Assembly: GCA_002417975.1 (NCBI GenBank) | Contig: DIDE01000064.1 | Location: forward strand, 1 to 16,846 | DNA length: 16,846 bases | Direction of reading: 5' to 3' | Source of the DNA: Eggerthellaceae bacterium UBA5808 | GTDB lineage: Bacteria > Actinomycetota > Coriobacteriia > Coriobacteriales > Eggerthellaceae | Made by a program: the position numbers and the translations under genes | Notes under the pieces: generated by a model | Databases searched by the model: none | Seen by the model: the letters and a program-made list of their open reading frames with translations, nothing else | What the model was told of the DNA's origin: nothing | In this document: positions 1 through 7,758 of the stretch, one piece after another | Numbering within the stretch: the stretch's first letter is position 1 | Layout: every line of letters begins with the position of its first letter

Positions 1-98
1 CGATCCATAACGAGCATTTTGCATCCGTCGCGATCTGCCGCTGGCTCCTGCGCAATGCAGCGCTGCGGAAGATCGTAGTCAAAGTCACTTGTTTTCAT
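1..98 (-). CDS. queA: QueA, S-adenosylmethionine:tRNA ribosyltransferase-isomerase, 5' end only
   Basis: Only the first 32 codons lie in the window; the gene runs off the left edge. Reading the minus strand from ATG at 98-96 gives MKTSDFDYDLPQRCIAQEPA, followed by ADRDGCKMLVMDR. This matches the QueA N-terminus, whose family pattern is SDFDxDLPxxLIAxEPxxxRDxxxLLV. QueA transfers the ribosyl group of SAM to preQ1-modified tRNA to make epoxyqueuosine, the substrate of QueH encoded just upstream. Its start lies inside the 3' end of queH (14-nt overlap), so the two are almost certainly one transcript with coupled translation. An AAAGG element lies about 10 nt before the ATG. The call rests on a short stretch, but the motif is distinctive and the neighbour belongs to the same pathway. 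Confidence 0.85.
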   Translation of the reverse strand, partial: MKTSDFDYDLPQRCIAQEPAADRDGCKMLVMD

Positions 99-918
99 GA
101 GGGCCTTTCATTGTATCTGTATGGTTGTGATGCTCATTGAGCGCTTCGTCGGCGATGTGACGCATTTGCTCGGCGGTCAATGGTACATCAGTATTGATTT
201 GTTCTTGCGCACGCTGCGCGAGTTTTAATGCTCGTCGAACCGCATGCTGATTGGCGCGTGCTTGATCATATGCTGCACGGGCGGCATGTTTCTCCGCACG
301 CTTCTGAGCTTGCAAAGCCTCTTCGCGTTTTCTTTTTTGCGCTCGTTCTACTTTTTCTTGAGCACGTACCTGTCGTTCTTGATCTGCTTCCTTTTTAGAA
401 TACAGGCATCCACAGTAGTTCTGACGATACATTCCAAGTTCTCGGCTTAACTGCGTTGCCTGTGGATAGTAGGGCCGATAGTCTTCAAATACGGAGATGA
501 GGCTATGGCGTTTGGCTGCAGCGTCAAGTTCTTCATGAATGATGTCCGAAAACTGATAGGGGCTTACTGCAAGTGTCGTGGCTAGTCCGTCGAAGTGGTG
601 TTCTGCAGCATATGTGGCCGCTTCTTCTAACCGCATGCGATAACATTGTCTGCAGCGATCGCTACGCGGATGTCCACCTTGTGCTTCAATGCTTCCGACG
701 CGGTCAATCCATGTTGCAACATCGTATACGCCTTCGACTACTTCTATATGCTGTGACTTCGCCCATGAGCGCAGCGTAGCCAGACGCCGATCATATTCAT
801 TGCGCGGCTGTATGTTGGCGTTGCAATACGCGAGGGTGATCCGATGACCCGCCGCACGCAACAATCGTGCGGGTTCCAGCGAGCACGGACCGCAACAGGC
901 ATGAAGTAGGATTTTCAT
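85..918 (-). CDS. queH: QueH, epoxyqueuosine reductase (DUF208 family)
   Basis: Reduces epoxyqueuosine to queuosine in tRNA, the last step of Q synthesis, and is the non-homologous alternative to cobalamin-dependent QueG. The frame opens earlier, but I place the start at ATG 918 (277 aa). It is preceded by AAAGGAGC at 931-938 and gives the family N-terminus MKILLHACCGPC. Visible cysteines are C8/C9 and C12 (CCGPC), C89 and C92 (DRCRQC), and C169 and C171 (YCGC), the set expected to hold the iron-sulfur cluster and metal. The family core ends near residue 175. About 100 further residues are Lys/Arg/Glu/Ala/Gln-rich and look like one long charged helix or coiled coil, making this protein longer than the roughly 180-200 aa usual for QueH. 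The 3' end overlaps the start of queA; a HAD gene is divergent on the other side. Confidence 0.93.
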   Translation of the reverse strand: MKILLHACCGPCSLEPARLLRAAGHRITLAYCNANIQPRNEYDRRLATLRSWAKSQHIEVVEGVYDVATWIDRVGSIEAQGGHPRSDRCRQCYRMRLEEAATYAAEHHFDGLATTLAVSPYQFSDIIHEELDAAAKRHSLISVFEDYRPYYPQATQLSRELGMYRQNYCGCLYSKKEADQERQVRAQEKVERAQKRKREEALQAQKRAEKHAARAAYDQARANQHAVRRALKLAQRAQEQINTDVPLTAEQMRHIADEALNEHHNHTDTMKGPHENK

Positions 919-946
919 GTGAGGCGATGCGCTCCTTTCAAACTGT

Positions 947-975
947 TTTATACTATCACGCATAAGCGAAAGCAA
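947..975 (-). promoter_or_regulatory. Candidate promoter for queH-queA
   Basis: On the minus strand TTGCTT (975-970) and TATAAA (952-947) are separated by 17 nt. Transcription would start near 940, leaving a leader of about 20 nt that contains just the ribosome binding site before ATG 918. The same AT-rich spot offers TATACT on the plus strand (949-954) but without a recognisable -35, so I cannot place the plus-strand promoter of the HAD-tgt pair. The short leader leaves no room for a preQ1 riboswitch. Confidence 0.45.
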
Positions 976-997
976 TACGAAGTGTAAAGGAAAAATC

Positions 998-1729
998 ATG
1001 CAAGATGCCTCCTATCGTGCTTTTTTCTTCGATCTTGATGGGACACTGCTCCCGATGGATTTGAAAGAATTTCTTCATAACTATGTACATCTGTTTACGT
1101 CATACGTTTCGGAACGCGGTATGAGGGGCTCTGCATTTGCTCATGCAATTTCGAATTCTGTGAGCGTGGTAGGTAAAGATACGACTGACCGCTGCAATGC
1201 TGATGTGTTCTGGGATTCATTTAATGCTGATTACGGTGCTCTCGACGAAAGAGAACGCGCGATCGTCAACAAATTTTACGAGCATGAATTTGGCCGTCTG
1301 GGTGATAATGTACAACCAAATCCAGCTGCAGCCCGTGCGGTATCAACGTTGAGCGATAAAGGTTATCCGCTCGTTCTGACTACGATGCCGCTGTTCCCAC
1401 GTAAAGCTATTGAGTGGCGTTTGAGGTGGGCCGGCGTTGATCCATCATACTTTAAGCGTCTGACTACGTATGATAATTCGAACTCGGTTAAGCCTCACGC
1501 GGAATACTTTCGACAGAATCTTGAGCTAGTGGGCAGCCAACCACAAGAAGTACTTATGGTTGGAAACAATACCGTTGACGATCTTTCGTGTATGGATATT
1601 GGCATGGACGCTTATCTTGTCACTGATTGCCTTATTAACACTAACGAATATGATATTTCTTCGGTCAAACATGGTTCTCTGGATCAGTTCGCTGATTTTG
1701 CCGAGACCATGCCGAGGTATAACGCATGA
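998..1729 (+). CDS. HAD-superfamily hydrolase, probable phosphatase, coupled to tgt
   Basis: A 243-aa cytoplasmic HAD hydrolase. Motif I is FFDLDGT with nucleophile D12 and general acid D14. A motif II threonine is at T128/T129 (LVLTT). The motif III lysine is K165 (SVKPHAEYF). Motif IV is VGNNTVDDL with D194/D195. A helical cap of about 110 residues sits between motifs I and II, as in the phosphoglycolate phosphatase-like C1 class. The start is supported by AAAGGA at 986-991, six nt before the ATG. The stop overlaps the tgt start as ATGA, so it is translationally coupled to tgt and divergent from queH-queA. That placement suggests, but does not show, a role near queuosine metabolism such as dephosphorylating a base, nucleotide or by-product. 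HAD substrates cannot be read from sequence, and general phosphatase is the safe name. Confidence 0.85.
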   Translation: MQDASYRAFFFDLDGTLLPMDLKEFLHNYVHLFTSYVSERGMRGSAFAHAISNSVSVVGKDTTDRCNADVFWDSFNADYGALDERERAIVNKFYEHEFGRLGDNVQPNPAAARAVSTLSDKGYPLVLTTMPLFPRKAIEWRLRWAGVDPSYFKRLTTYDNSNSVKPHAEYFRQNLELVGSQPQEVLMVGNNTVDDLSCMDIGMDAYLVTDCLINTNEYDISSVKHGSLDQFADFAETMPRYNA

Positions 1730-2871
1730 AATTATTTTCGTTTGACACGAAGGCGACGTGCGGATATGCACGAGCCTCTGAATTCGTGACGTCTCATGGC
1801 GTTGTCCGCACACCATTATTTATGCCTGTTGGCACTCATGCAACGGTAAAGGGCATGCTCCCATCAACACTGGAGCAGATTGGCGCGCAAATCGTTCTTG
1901 CAAATACGTATCACCTTAGTATGCGTCCCGGTGCAGATCTTGTTGCGGAGGCGGGAGGACTCCATTCCTTTATGAATTGGAATGGTCCGATCTTGACCGA
2001 TTCTGGCGGTTTTCAGGTGTTCTCGCTTGCTCATACGCTTAAGTTAAGCAATGACGGCATTGATTTTCTTTCGATATACGGAGGCGACCACGTTCATTGG
2101 ACGCCTGAGATCAATATGGATATCCAACAAAAACTTGGTGCGGACATTATCATGCAACTCGATCAGTGCACGCCATATCCGGCAACGCGACAATTTGTGT
2201 CGGATGCTGTTGAGCTATCGGCTTCGTGGGCACGTCGCTGTCTTGCTGCTCATACGCGCGAAGATCAGGCATTGTTCGGAATTGTTCAGGGTGGTATGGA
2301 ACTCGACTTAAGAATGCGTTCGATCCAGCATCTTATGCATATCGGGAACGAAAGCATTGAGGCTGGTGGGCGAACGTTTGACGGCTTTGGCATTGGTGGC
2401 TATTCAGTTGGTGAAGACCACGATACGATGTTTAAGACGCTGGGGCGTGTAGCGCGAGCTCTTCCTGCGAATAAGCCTCGTTATCTGATGGGCGTGGGCA
2501 ATCCGACAACGCTGATGCGTGCGGTGCATGAAGGCGTAGACATGTTTGATTGTGTATTGCCAACGCGTACTGCCCGTATGGGAACGGCGTTTTCGTCGAC
2601 AGGGCGTATGAACATGCGTAACGCAAAATATACGCATGATTTCACGTCGCTTGATCACGAATGCCATTGCCCCGTATGTCAGACGTATACGCGTGCCTAC
2701 ATTCGACATCTAATTAAGAGCAAAGAGATGTTGGGCGCAATTCTTCTTTCCACCCATAATTTGTATTACCTTATTAATCTAATGAATACTGCACGAGCTG
2801 CAATTATTGATGGCACTTTTGAAGAGTTCTATCAGGAATGGATGCATTCGCCAGCGGCAAATGACTACTAG
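1726..2871 (+). CDS. tgt: Queuine/preQ1 tRNA-guanine transglycosylase
   Basis: Exchanges G34 in the anticodon of GUN tRNAs (Asp, Asn, His, Tyr) for preQ1, the step before QueA and QueH. The 381-aa length is normal for bacterial Tgt. Hallmarks in order: LANTYHL (58-64), TDSGGFQVFS with general acid/base D92 (91-100), base-recognition loop FGIVQGG (184-190), GFGIGGYSVGE (220-230), and VDMFDCVLPTRTARMG with nucleophile D275 and its tRNA-contact arginines. The zinc site is C313, C315, C318 and H344 (CHCPVC...THN). It overlaps the preceding HAD gene by four bases and has no separate promoter. Together with queH and queA across the divergent gap this gives the three late Q enzymes. No preQ1 synthesis genes (queC, D, E, F) or transporter (queT, yhhQ) are visible here, so the cell either makes preQ1 elsewhere or imports it. 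Confidence 0.97.
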   Translation: MKLFSFDTKATCGYARASEFVTSHGVVRTPLFMPVGTHATVKGMLPSTLEQIGAQIVLANTYHLSMRPGADLVAEAGGLHSFMNWNGPILTDSGGFQVFSLAHTLKLSNDGIDFLSIYGGDHVHWTPEINMDIQQKLGADIIMQLDQCTPYPATRQFVSDAVELSASWARRCLAAHTREDQALFGIVQGGMELDLRMRSIQHLMHIGNESIEAGGRTFDGFGIGGYSVGEDHDTMFKTLGRVARALPANKPRYLMGVGNPTTLMRAVHEGVDMFDCVLPTRTARMGTAFSSTGRMNMRNAKYTHDFTSLDHECHCPVCQTYTRAYIRHLIKSKEMLGAILLSTHNLYYLINLMNTARAAIIDGTFEEFYQEWMHSPAANDY

Positions 2872-3206
2872 TTTTAGGCACGAAACGAGATGAAACGTAG
2901 CTTTTAATATCCGGACGTTTTAAAATCGCTGTTGTTCACGATTCGTTACCTATTTCTTTCTATTATGGTAGGCGTTCTTTCTATCAGGATATGTATATAT
3001 ACGCGGAAACGGGTAGCTTTATAGTCATAACAGTATAAATGATGGGTGGAATAGCATGGTGGCCACTCCATTGAGGGGCTGTTTGTGCGATAATACATGA
3101 CCGTGCGTGGTTTTGTATATGTTCGCTCGCATCGGAGCGATATGGGTAGTTCGAGTTTTGATGCGAACAAGTAATTGAGCAAGTTTGTATAACCGAAGGG
3201 ATTTGC
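2872..3206 (+). other. 335-bp non-coding stretch between tgt and secDF, with a small structured element
   Basis: No credible gene is present: the short plus-strand frames are under 20 codons and lack ribosome binding sites. In particular yajC, often found between tgt and secD, is absent. Two mutually exclusive pairings lie before secDF. TCGCTC (3123-3128) pairs with GAGCGA (3135-3140), and GTTCGC (3121-3126) pairs with GCGAAC (3163-3168). A weak AAACGT/ACGTTT stem (2893-2898 and 2915-2920) follows tgt but has no proper T-run. AT-rich hexamers such as TATAAA (3034-3039) and GATAAT (3089-3094) occur, but I found no well-spaced -35 and assign no promoter. Confidence 0.5.
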
Positions 3207-6029
3207 ATGACGGAGTCTAAGAACAAAAAACGCAGAAAGGCGACAGGAAACGATCGTCGCAATTTATGGCTTCTTATTATCACAGTGGTGTTGATGGTTG
3301 CCTCCGTCGTCATGTTTACCCCCTTGAATGAAAAGATTAATCAAGGTCTGGATATCCAGGGCGGTTTGTCGGTTGTTCTAACGGCTAACAGCACTGACGG
3401 AAGCGATGTTTCGTCCGAAGATATGAGCACGTCGCGCGACATTATCGAAAGTCGTGTAAATTCGCTGGGTGCTTCAGAAGCAACGGTACAAAAACAGGGT
3501 GATAATCAGATTCTCGTCCAGATCCCTGGTTTGTCTGATACCCAGGATGCGTTGAACACTATTGGACGTACCGGTAAATTGGAAATGGCTCGTCTTGACT
3601 CGTTCACTGACGATACGGTCAAGGATAAGATTGATAAAGGGCAGCTCACTACCAATTCGACTATCACTGATGATTTTGGCAATTCATTGCCGAGCGGGGA
3701 GTCAACTCCTCTCACGGTCGAAGAAGGTACCTATACACCTATTGTTACGGGCGATGACATTACTAAGGTAACCGTAGATAAAGAGAGCGGATCGGGCATT
3801 TACTATGCAGTAAACCTGACGCTTAACGATGAAGGCACCAAAGCATTTGCGGATGCAAGTAAAGACTTGGCTCCGTCAAATAGGAAGATTGTTATCATCC
3901 TTGATGGTGTCGTCAATTCCGCTCCAGCGGTTCAATCCGAAATATCAAATGGACAAGTTCAAATAACGGGTCATTACACGCAGGATAAAGCTAATTCACT
4001 CAAGACTGTGCTCGAAAGTGGCTCATTGCCCGTAAGCTTTACGTATGCACAGAGCCAGACCGTTGGTCCGACACTCGGTCAAGATGCACTTGTTTCTGGC
4101 GTGCTTGTTGCTGCTGTTGGTCTGTTGCTGGTCATGCTCTATCTGCTGTTCTTCTATCGTGGCCTTGGTGTACTTACTGCAGGAGCAATGCTTGTATTCT
4201 CCGTGTTGTATCTAGGACTTTTGGCAACGTTGTCGCATTTCGGTCTCTTTAGCCTGTCGCTGTCTGGTGTTGCAGGCGTTGTTCTTACCATTGGTATGGC
4301 GGCCGATTCGTCAATTCTAACGTTGGAACGTTTCCGAGAAGAAATTCGCTTTGGACGCAGTATCCGTGCAGCATCTATCACAGGTGTTCGTCATGGCATT
4401 CAGACATCTATCGATGCCGACCTGGTAACCCTTGTTTCAGCATTGACGCTTTTCTTCCTGGCATCAAGTTCTGTTAAGGGATTTGGCCTCACGCTTGCGT
4501 TGGGCATTATGTGCGATATTGCGATGATGCTGCTCTTTAAGGCTCCTATCATTCGTATTCTTGCGCCACACAGTATTTCGCATCATCCTGATTTCTGGGG
4601 TGTGTCTGATTGCGAGAAGGCAGCCGATATATATGGTCAACTTGCCGAAATTGAAGGCGAGACGGTAGAGACTGCTGCATCAGCAGAAGAGGTTAACCGA
4701 GAGGCTAATGCTGATTTTGCTGAGCGCAAGGGTGGTGAAGCAGGACGTAAGGCTGCTGAGAATGCAGCAACGATGCATGGTCGTTTCCTTAAACACGACA
4801 TTAACTTCTTGGGATATCGCAAGATCTTCCTAACGCTTGCCGCCACCGTAGTTGTTGTGTGCTCGCTGATCATAGGAATCAAAGGACTCAACCTTGGTAT
4901 TGAGTTCATCGGTGGTACCAGCATTACGTTTACGAATACGGGTGACCTTTCAACTGATCAGATACGTGATGCGTTTGCCAACGAAGGCGATCCTAATGCA
5001 GTTATTCAGACGACGACGTCAAATGGTGAAGATGGCTATATCGTTCGTATCACCGAAAGTGATGCAGCAGCTGCTGCAGGTATGGCAACGTCGGTTGCTA
5101 ATGATTTGGGATTGAGCACCGATAGCTTCCAAGTTTCCACTATCAGTCCTGACTGGGGTCCAAGCATTATTCAATCGATGTTTGTTGCATTGCTCGCATC
5201 GTTTGTACTCATCATTATCTATATTGCAATTCGATTTGAATATCGAATGGGCGTATGCGCAATTGTTGCATTGCTGCATGATATCATCTTGGTAATCGGC
5301 ATCTACGCTTTGTTCGGCCGTGAGATGAACCCGAACACCATTGCTGCTTTGCTTACGATTCTTGGTTATTCGCTCTACGATACCGTGGTCGTATTCCACC
5401 GCATCAACGACAATATGAGTCATTCAGCATTACGCTGTTCCTTCATGACGATGGCGAACCATTCGATGAATCAGGTGTTCTTGCGTTCAATCAACACCTC
5501 ACTTACGTCATTGCTGCCTGTTGTGACGATGCTCTTCTTTGGTTCTGAGACATTAAAGGACTTCGCTTTTGCTATGACGATCGGTCTTGTTTCTGGTGCA
5601 TATTCATCTATCGCAATTGCATGTCCGCTCTATTCAATTTGGAAATCGCGCGAAAACAAGAACGTAAAACTTACCAAGAAGTTTGGTGACAAGATCGGTC
5701 AGTTCGCGTTCGCTCATGATGGATTGACCGCACCGGTGCGCGTAGGTAAGACTGCTGCTCCAAAGGCTACTGCTTCAAAGGCTACTTCGACTACTGCTAC
5801 GGTAACGGTTAAACTCGAAGCTCAGCCAAAAGAAGAGAAGCACCAAGGAGCTACGAAGCAGGTGGAGACTAAGACAGGTGCGCAACTTGCCAAGGAAAAA
5901 CGTGCGGCTGCGCGTAAGCGCTCTGCTCGTGCTAAGGCGAATAAGGCATCTCATTCAGACAATGACAAAAAGGATAATTCTTCATCTCAGAGTAAGGCTC
6001 AATCTGCGAATAAACCGGAGGGCAAATAA
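3207..6029 (+). CDS. secDF: Fused SecD-SecF protein-export membrane protein
   Basis: A 940-aa single chain uniting SecD and SecF, the proton-driven accessory unit of SecYEG that pulls exported chains outward. SecD half: TM1 at about 20-38; motif GLDIQGG (47-53); a long extracytoplasmic P1 region; VGPTLGQDALVSG (286-298); then five TM segments to about 455, including GMAADSSILTLER with the proton-path D367. A charged cytoplasmic linker of about 75 residues follows. SecF half: TM at about 538-560, LGIEFIGGT (563-571), and five more TMs including GYSLYDTVVVF (720-730) with D725. The last 100 residues are a Lys/Ala/Ser-rich basic tail. Odd points: SecD usually reads VDANVLIFER where this has ADSSILTLER, and SecF usually has VVFDR where this has VVFHR (H731). 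AAGGG lies about 9 nt before ATG. The stop shares one base with the next gene. Confidence 0.96.
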   Translation: MTESKNKKRRKATGNDRRNLWLLIITVVLMVASVVMFTPLNEKINQGLDIQGGLSVVLTANSTDGSDVSSEDMSTSRDIIESRVNSLGASEATVQKQGDNQILVQIPGLSDTQDALNTIGRTGKLEMARLDSFTDDTVKDKIDKGQLTTNSTITDDFGNSLPSGESTPLTVEEGTYTPIVTGDDITKVTVDKESGSGIYYAVNLTLNDEGTKAFADASKDLAPSNRKIVIILDGVVNSAPAVQSEISNGQVQITGHYTQDKANSLKTVLESGSLPVSFTYAQSQTVGPTLGQDALVSGVLVAAVGLLLVMLYLLFFYRGLGVLTAGAMLVFSVLYLGLLATLSHFGLFSLSLSGVAGVVLTIGMAADSSILTLERFREEIRFGRSIRAASITGVRHGIQTSIDADLVTLVSALTLFFLASSSVKGFGLTLALGIMCDIAMMLLFKAPIIRILAPHSISHHPDFWGVSDCEKAADIYGQLAEIEGETVETAASAEEVNREANADFAERKGGEAGRKAAENAATMHGRFLKHDINFLGYRKIFLTLAATVVVVCSLIIGIKGLNLGIEFIGGTSITFTNTGDLSTDQIRDAFANEGDPNAVIQTTTSNGEDGYIVRITESDAAAAAGMATSVANDLGLSTDSFQVSTISPDWGPSIIQSMFVALLASFVLIIIYIAIRFEYRMGVCAIVALLHDIILVIGIYALFGREMNPNTIAALLTILGYSLYDTVVVFHRINDNMSHSALRCSFMTMANHSMNQVFLRSINTSLTSLLPVVTMLFFGSETLKDFAFAMTIGLVSGAYSSIAIACPLYSIWKSRENKNVKLTKKFGDKIGQFAFAHDGLTAPVRVGKTAAPKATASKATSTTATVTVKLEAQPKEEKHQGATKQVETKTGAQLAKEKRAAARKRSARAKANKASHSDNDKKDNSSSQSKAQSANKPEGK

Positions 6030-6352
6030 TGAAACGGCACGGAAGCGCGCCTAACTTCTGCCCTCCGGAACAAGAGGGACGTGTCTTCTCGTTTAAAGAT
6101 GAAAAAGGAGACACGATTGAGCTCGAATTTCTGGGCTTGATCATCGATGGATCCATCCGTTACGGCTTCTTTTTTCCCACTGATCACGGTACTCCCGATG
6201 CTTCGTCGGGAGAGGTCATGGTCCTTGAAGTCACCGAGCTTGATGCTGATGGACAGCCTGTTTCCTTCGAACTTGTAGATGACCCTGAATCTGCTCAACA
6301 TGCATATGAAGCATTTAAAGAGGCAACTAAGGATCTCTATTCATTCGAATAG
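6029..6352 (+). CDS. DUF1292-like small acidic protein
   Basis: A 107-aa acidic soluble protein with no signal peptide or TM segment. The body follows the DUF1292 (YrzB-like) pattern. A beta hairpin around GDTIELEFLGLI is followed by a hydrophobic strand ending RYGFFFPTD, then EVMVLEVTELDADGQPVSF, and finally an acidic helix (ELVDDPESAQHAYEAFKEA) like the usual EEWExVxExF ending. The family is widespread in Firmicutes and Actinobacteria and has no firmly assigned function. The start is set by GGAGGG at 6017-6022 and by a one-base overlap (TAATG) with the secDF stop, so it is translationally coupled to secDF. Its N-terminal 15 residues (MKRHGSAPNFCPPEQ) precede the conserved part. I am confident it is a real gene and moderately confident of the family. 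Confidence 0.7.
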   Translation: MKRHGSAPNFCPPEQEGRVFSFKDEKGDTIELEFLGLIIDGSIRYGFFFPTDHGTPDASSGEVMVLEVTELDADGQPVSFELVDDPESAQHAYEAFKEATKDLYSFE

Positions 6353-6405
6353 CTGCGCTGTTTTGGTCTGTGCTGCAACGATATTCTATCGTGTAATTCA
6401 TAGAG

Positions 6406-6451
6406 ATATAAAAGATCGGCTTTGGTCGCGGACGCGATCGAAGCCGATCTT
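6406..6451 (-). terminator. Strong hairpin between convergent genes; Rho-independent terminator for the minus-strand operon
   Basis: AAGATCGGCTT (6412-6422) pairs perfectly with AAGCCGATCTT (6441-6451). The inner bases extend this to 18 pairs, including two G-U wobbles, around a GGAC loop (6430-6433). On the minus strand the stem runs into TTTTATAT, fitting a terminator for the gene ending at 6517. On the plus strand no T-run follows, so for the secDF transcript it may act only as a 3' stabilising stem. Confidence 0.8.
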
Positions 6452-6516
6452 GCTGATTACGGTGTAGCTACTTTATACGATTGTTTCAGATGCGTTTGTA
6501 TAAGACGTGATTTCAA

Positions 6517-6930
6517 TTAATCGTCGAGCGAAATTGTTTGTTCACTACCATCTATATCGACGAACCGCGCTGAGCCTTCTTCGAGACTAAAAAAGGTCAA
6601 TCGTGGGTCGTCTGCTTCGTTATATGACTCACCTAACGCAGTCATATGCTCATAGCCCGCCTGACGCGTCTCTTTGTCGACGTTGTCTTTAAGCCCAGCG
6701 CGTCCTGTGACGACAATCCATCCATGTCCGGGCTCCCATCCTGAGAGTTCAAAGCGCGGATTTTCCTTGAGCTGCTGATAGACATCTTTATTGGTGGCAG
6801 TGCAAAACCAAATACGATCTTTATCGAGCGCGGCAAAGGAAAATGGTCGTACACGTGGTTGATTGCGTTCGGTGGTAGCCAAAAACCAACAGGGGATATG
6901 GGTAAGGTAATCAACGACGTCTTGCTTCAT
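6517..6930 (-). CDS. Pyridoxamine 5'-phosphate oxidase-like, flavin-binding split-barrel protein
   Basis: A 137-aa soluble protein of the PNPOx-like split-barrel superfamily (COG5015-type). Visible family marks are the first strands WFLATTERNQPRVRPF (15-30), with the RVRPF turn that binds the flavin phosphate in relatives, then IWFCTATNKDVYQQLKENP (40-58), the usual segment before the ELSGW strand. Members bind FMN or related cofactors, often as small dimers, with mostly unknown substrates; true PdxH activity should not be assumed. I chose ATG 6930 over an ATG five codons upstream because AAGGAAT (6935-6941) lies directly before it. It starts 30 bp after ecfT on the same strand and before the terminator at 6412, so it appears to be the last gene of the FMN-riboswitch operon. 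That context supports a flavin role. Confidence 0.85.
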   Translation of the reverse strand: MKQDVVDYLTHIPCWFLATTERNQPRVRPFSFAALDKDRIWFCTATNKDVYQQLKENPRFELSGWEPGHGWIVVTGRAGLKDNVDKETRQAGYEHMTALGESYNEADDPRLTFFSLEEGSARFVDIDGSEQTISLDD

Positions 6931-6960
6931 GGTTATTCCTTCCATTGTTTTGATACTATG

Positions 6961-7758
6961 CTAGCCGATAAGGCCTATAAGAAATGAACCTGCAGTAATC
7001 GCTGCCATACAACCGAGTGATATGTAATCGCGTGTTGCAAGTTTGAGTGGGCTTAGGTGAGTGCGCCCTTCTCCGCCATGATAGCAACGTGCATCCATGG
7101 CAAGAGCTAGTGTATCGGCATGTCTAAATGCACTGGTAAAAAGCGGTATGAGGCGACTTGTAATGGCTTTAATTCCTCCTTGGGTGGGTGATTCTGCTCC
7201 GCGGCTCGTGCGGGCATCTTTGATGATGCGTGACTCTTCGATAAATTGAGGAAGGAACCGTAGTGCTATTCCCATAATCATGGCGCATTCATGCGATGGA
7301 AAACCAAATCGCTTCAAAGGGTTGAGCAATGTCTCGCACGCATCACTTATGTCGAGCGTTGTTGTTGTAAGTGTGAGCATGCTGCCGGAAATGAGTAACA
7401 GCAGTAGCCGGCAACAAAGGAAGAGTGCTGCACTAATTCCATCTTGACTCACAATGATGGGACCCAACGCTAGGTAGATTGTTCCACCTTGAACAAAGAA
7501 TATATTTAATAGTGCCGTAATAATGATGATAAAGGACAGGGGTGCAATTGATGATAGGAGTGCGCGAAGGGGAATGCGCGCACAGAGGGTGATTCCCAAA
7601 AGACAGAGCGCCTCTACGCCGAGCATTGGGTAACTGTGCGCGCACAGGATAATAATCATCAGCACAATACTTCCCAAAAGCTTAATGCGGGGATCAAGCC
7701 GATGGATCACGCTTTGTACTGGATAGTATTGCCCAATAATTGCTGTGGCGGTTTGCAT
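6961..7758 (-). CDS. ecfT: EcfT, transmembrane coupling subunit of an ECF vitamin transporter
   Basis: The 265-aa integral membrane T component that links the two ATPases to the substrate-binding S component. The family start pattern PVQSVIHRLDPRIKLLGS (13-30) is clear. Hydrophobic segments follow at about 28-60, 65-90 and 105-130, with one at the C-terminus (245-263). The two short coupling motifs that dock into the ATPase grooves are in the cytoplasmic helical region: SRGA (185-188) and ARCYHGG (223-229), corresponding to the family X-R-G/A-R-G signatures. Its ATG shares one base with the ecfA2 stop (TAATG), so translation is coupled. Its length and order (A1-A2-T) are standard for ECF modules. 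The gene belongs to the riboswitch-controlled operon beginning near 10527. Confidence 0.95.
   Translation of the reverse strand: MQTATAIIGQYYPVQSVIHRLDPRIKLLGSIVLMIIILCAHSYPMLGVEALCLLGITLCARIPLRALLSSIAPLSFIIIITALLNIFFVQGGTIYLALGPIIVSQDGISAALFLCCRLLLLLISGSMLTLTTTTLDISDACETLLNPLKRFGFPSHECAMIMGIALRFLPQFIEESRIIKDARTSRGAESPTQGGIKAITSRLIPLFTSAFRHADTLALAMDARCYHGGEGRTHLSPLKLATRDYISLGCMAAITAGSFLIGLIG

Noticed and set aside
919..999. Longer QueH start at 999
   Set aside because: The 27 extra residues precede the conserved MKILLHACCGPC start, ignore the AAAGGAGC site and would overlap the HAD gene start.
1526..1816. Long antisense open frames inside HAD, tgt, secDF, kinase, tsf and other genes
   Set aside because: They overlap strongly supported conserved genes, lack ribosome binding sites and have no recognisable protein features.
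2961..3178. Short ORFs (11-19 codons) upstream of secDF considered as secretion-monitoring arrest peptides
   Set aside because: None has a ribosome binding site, a signal-like hydrophobic segment or an arrest-like ending.
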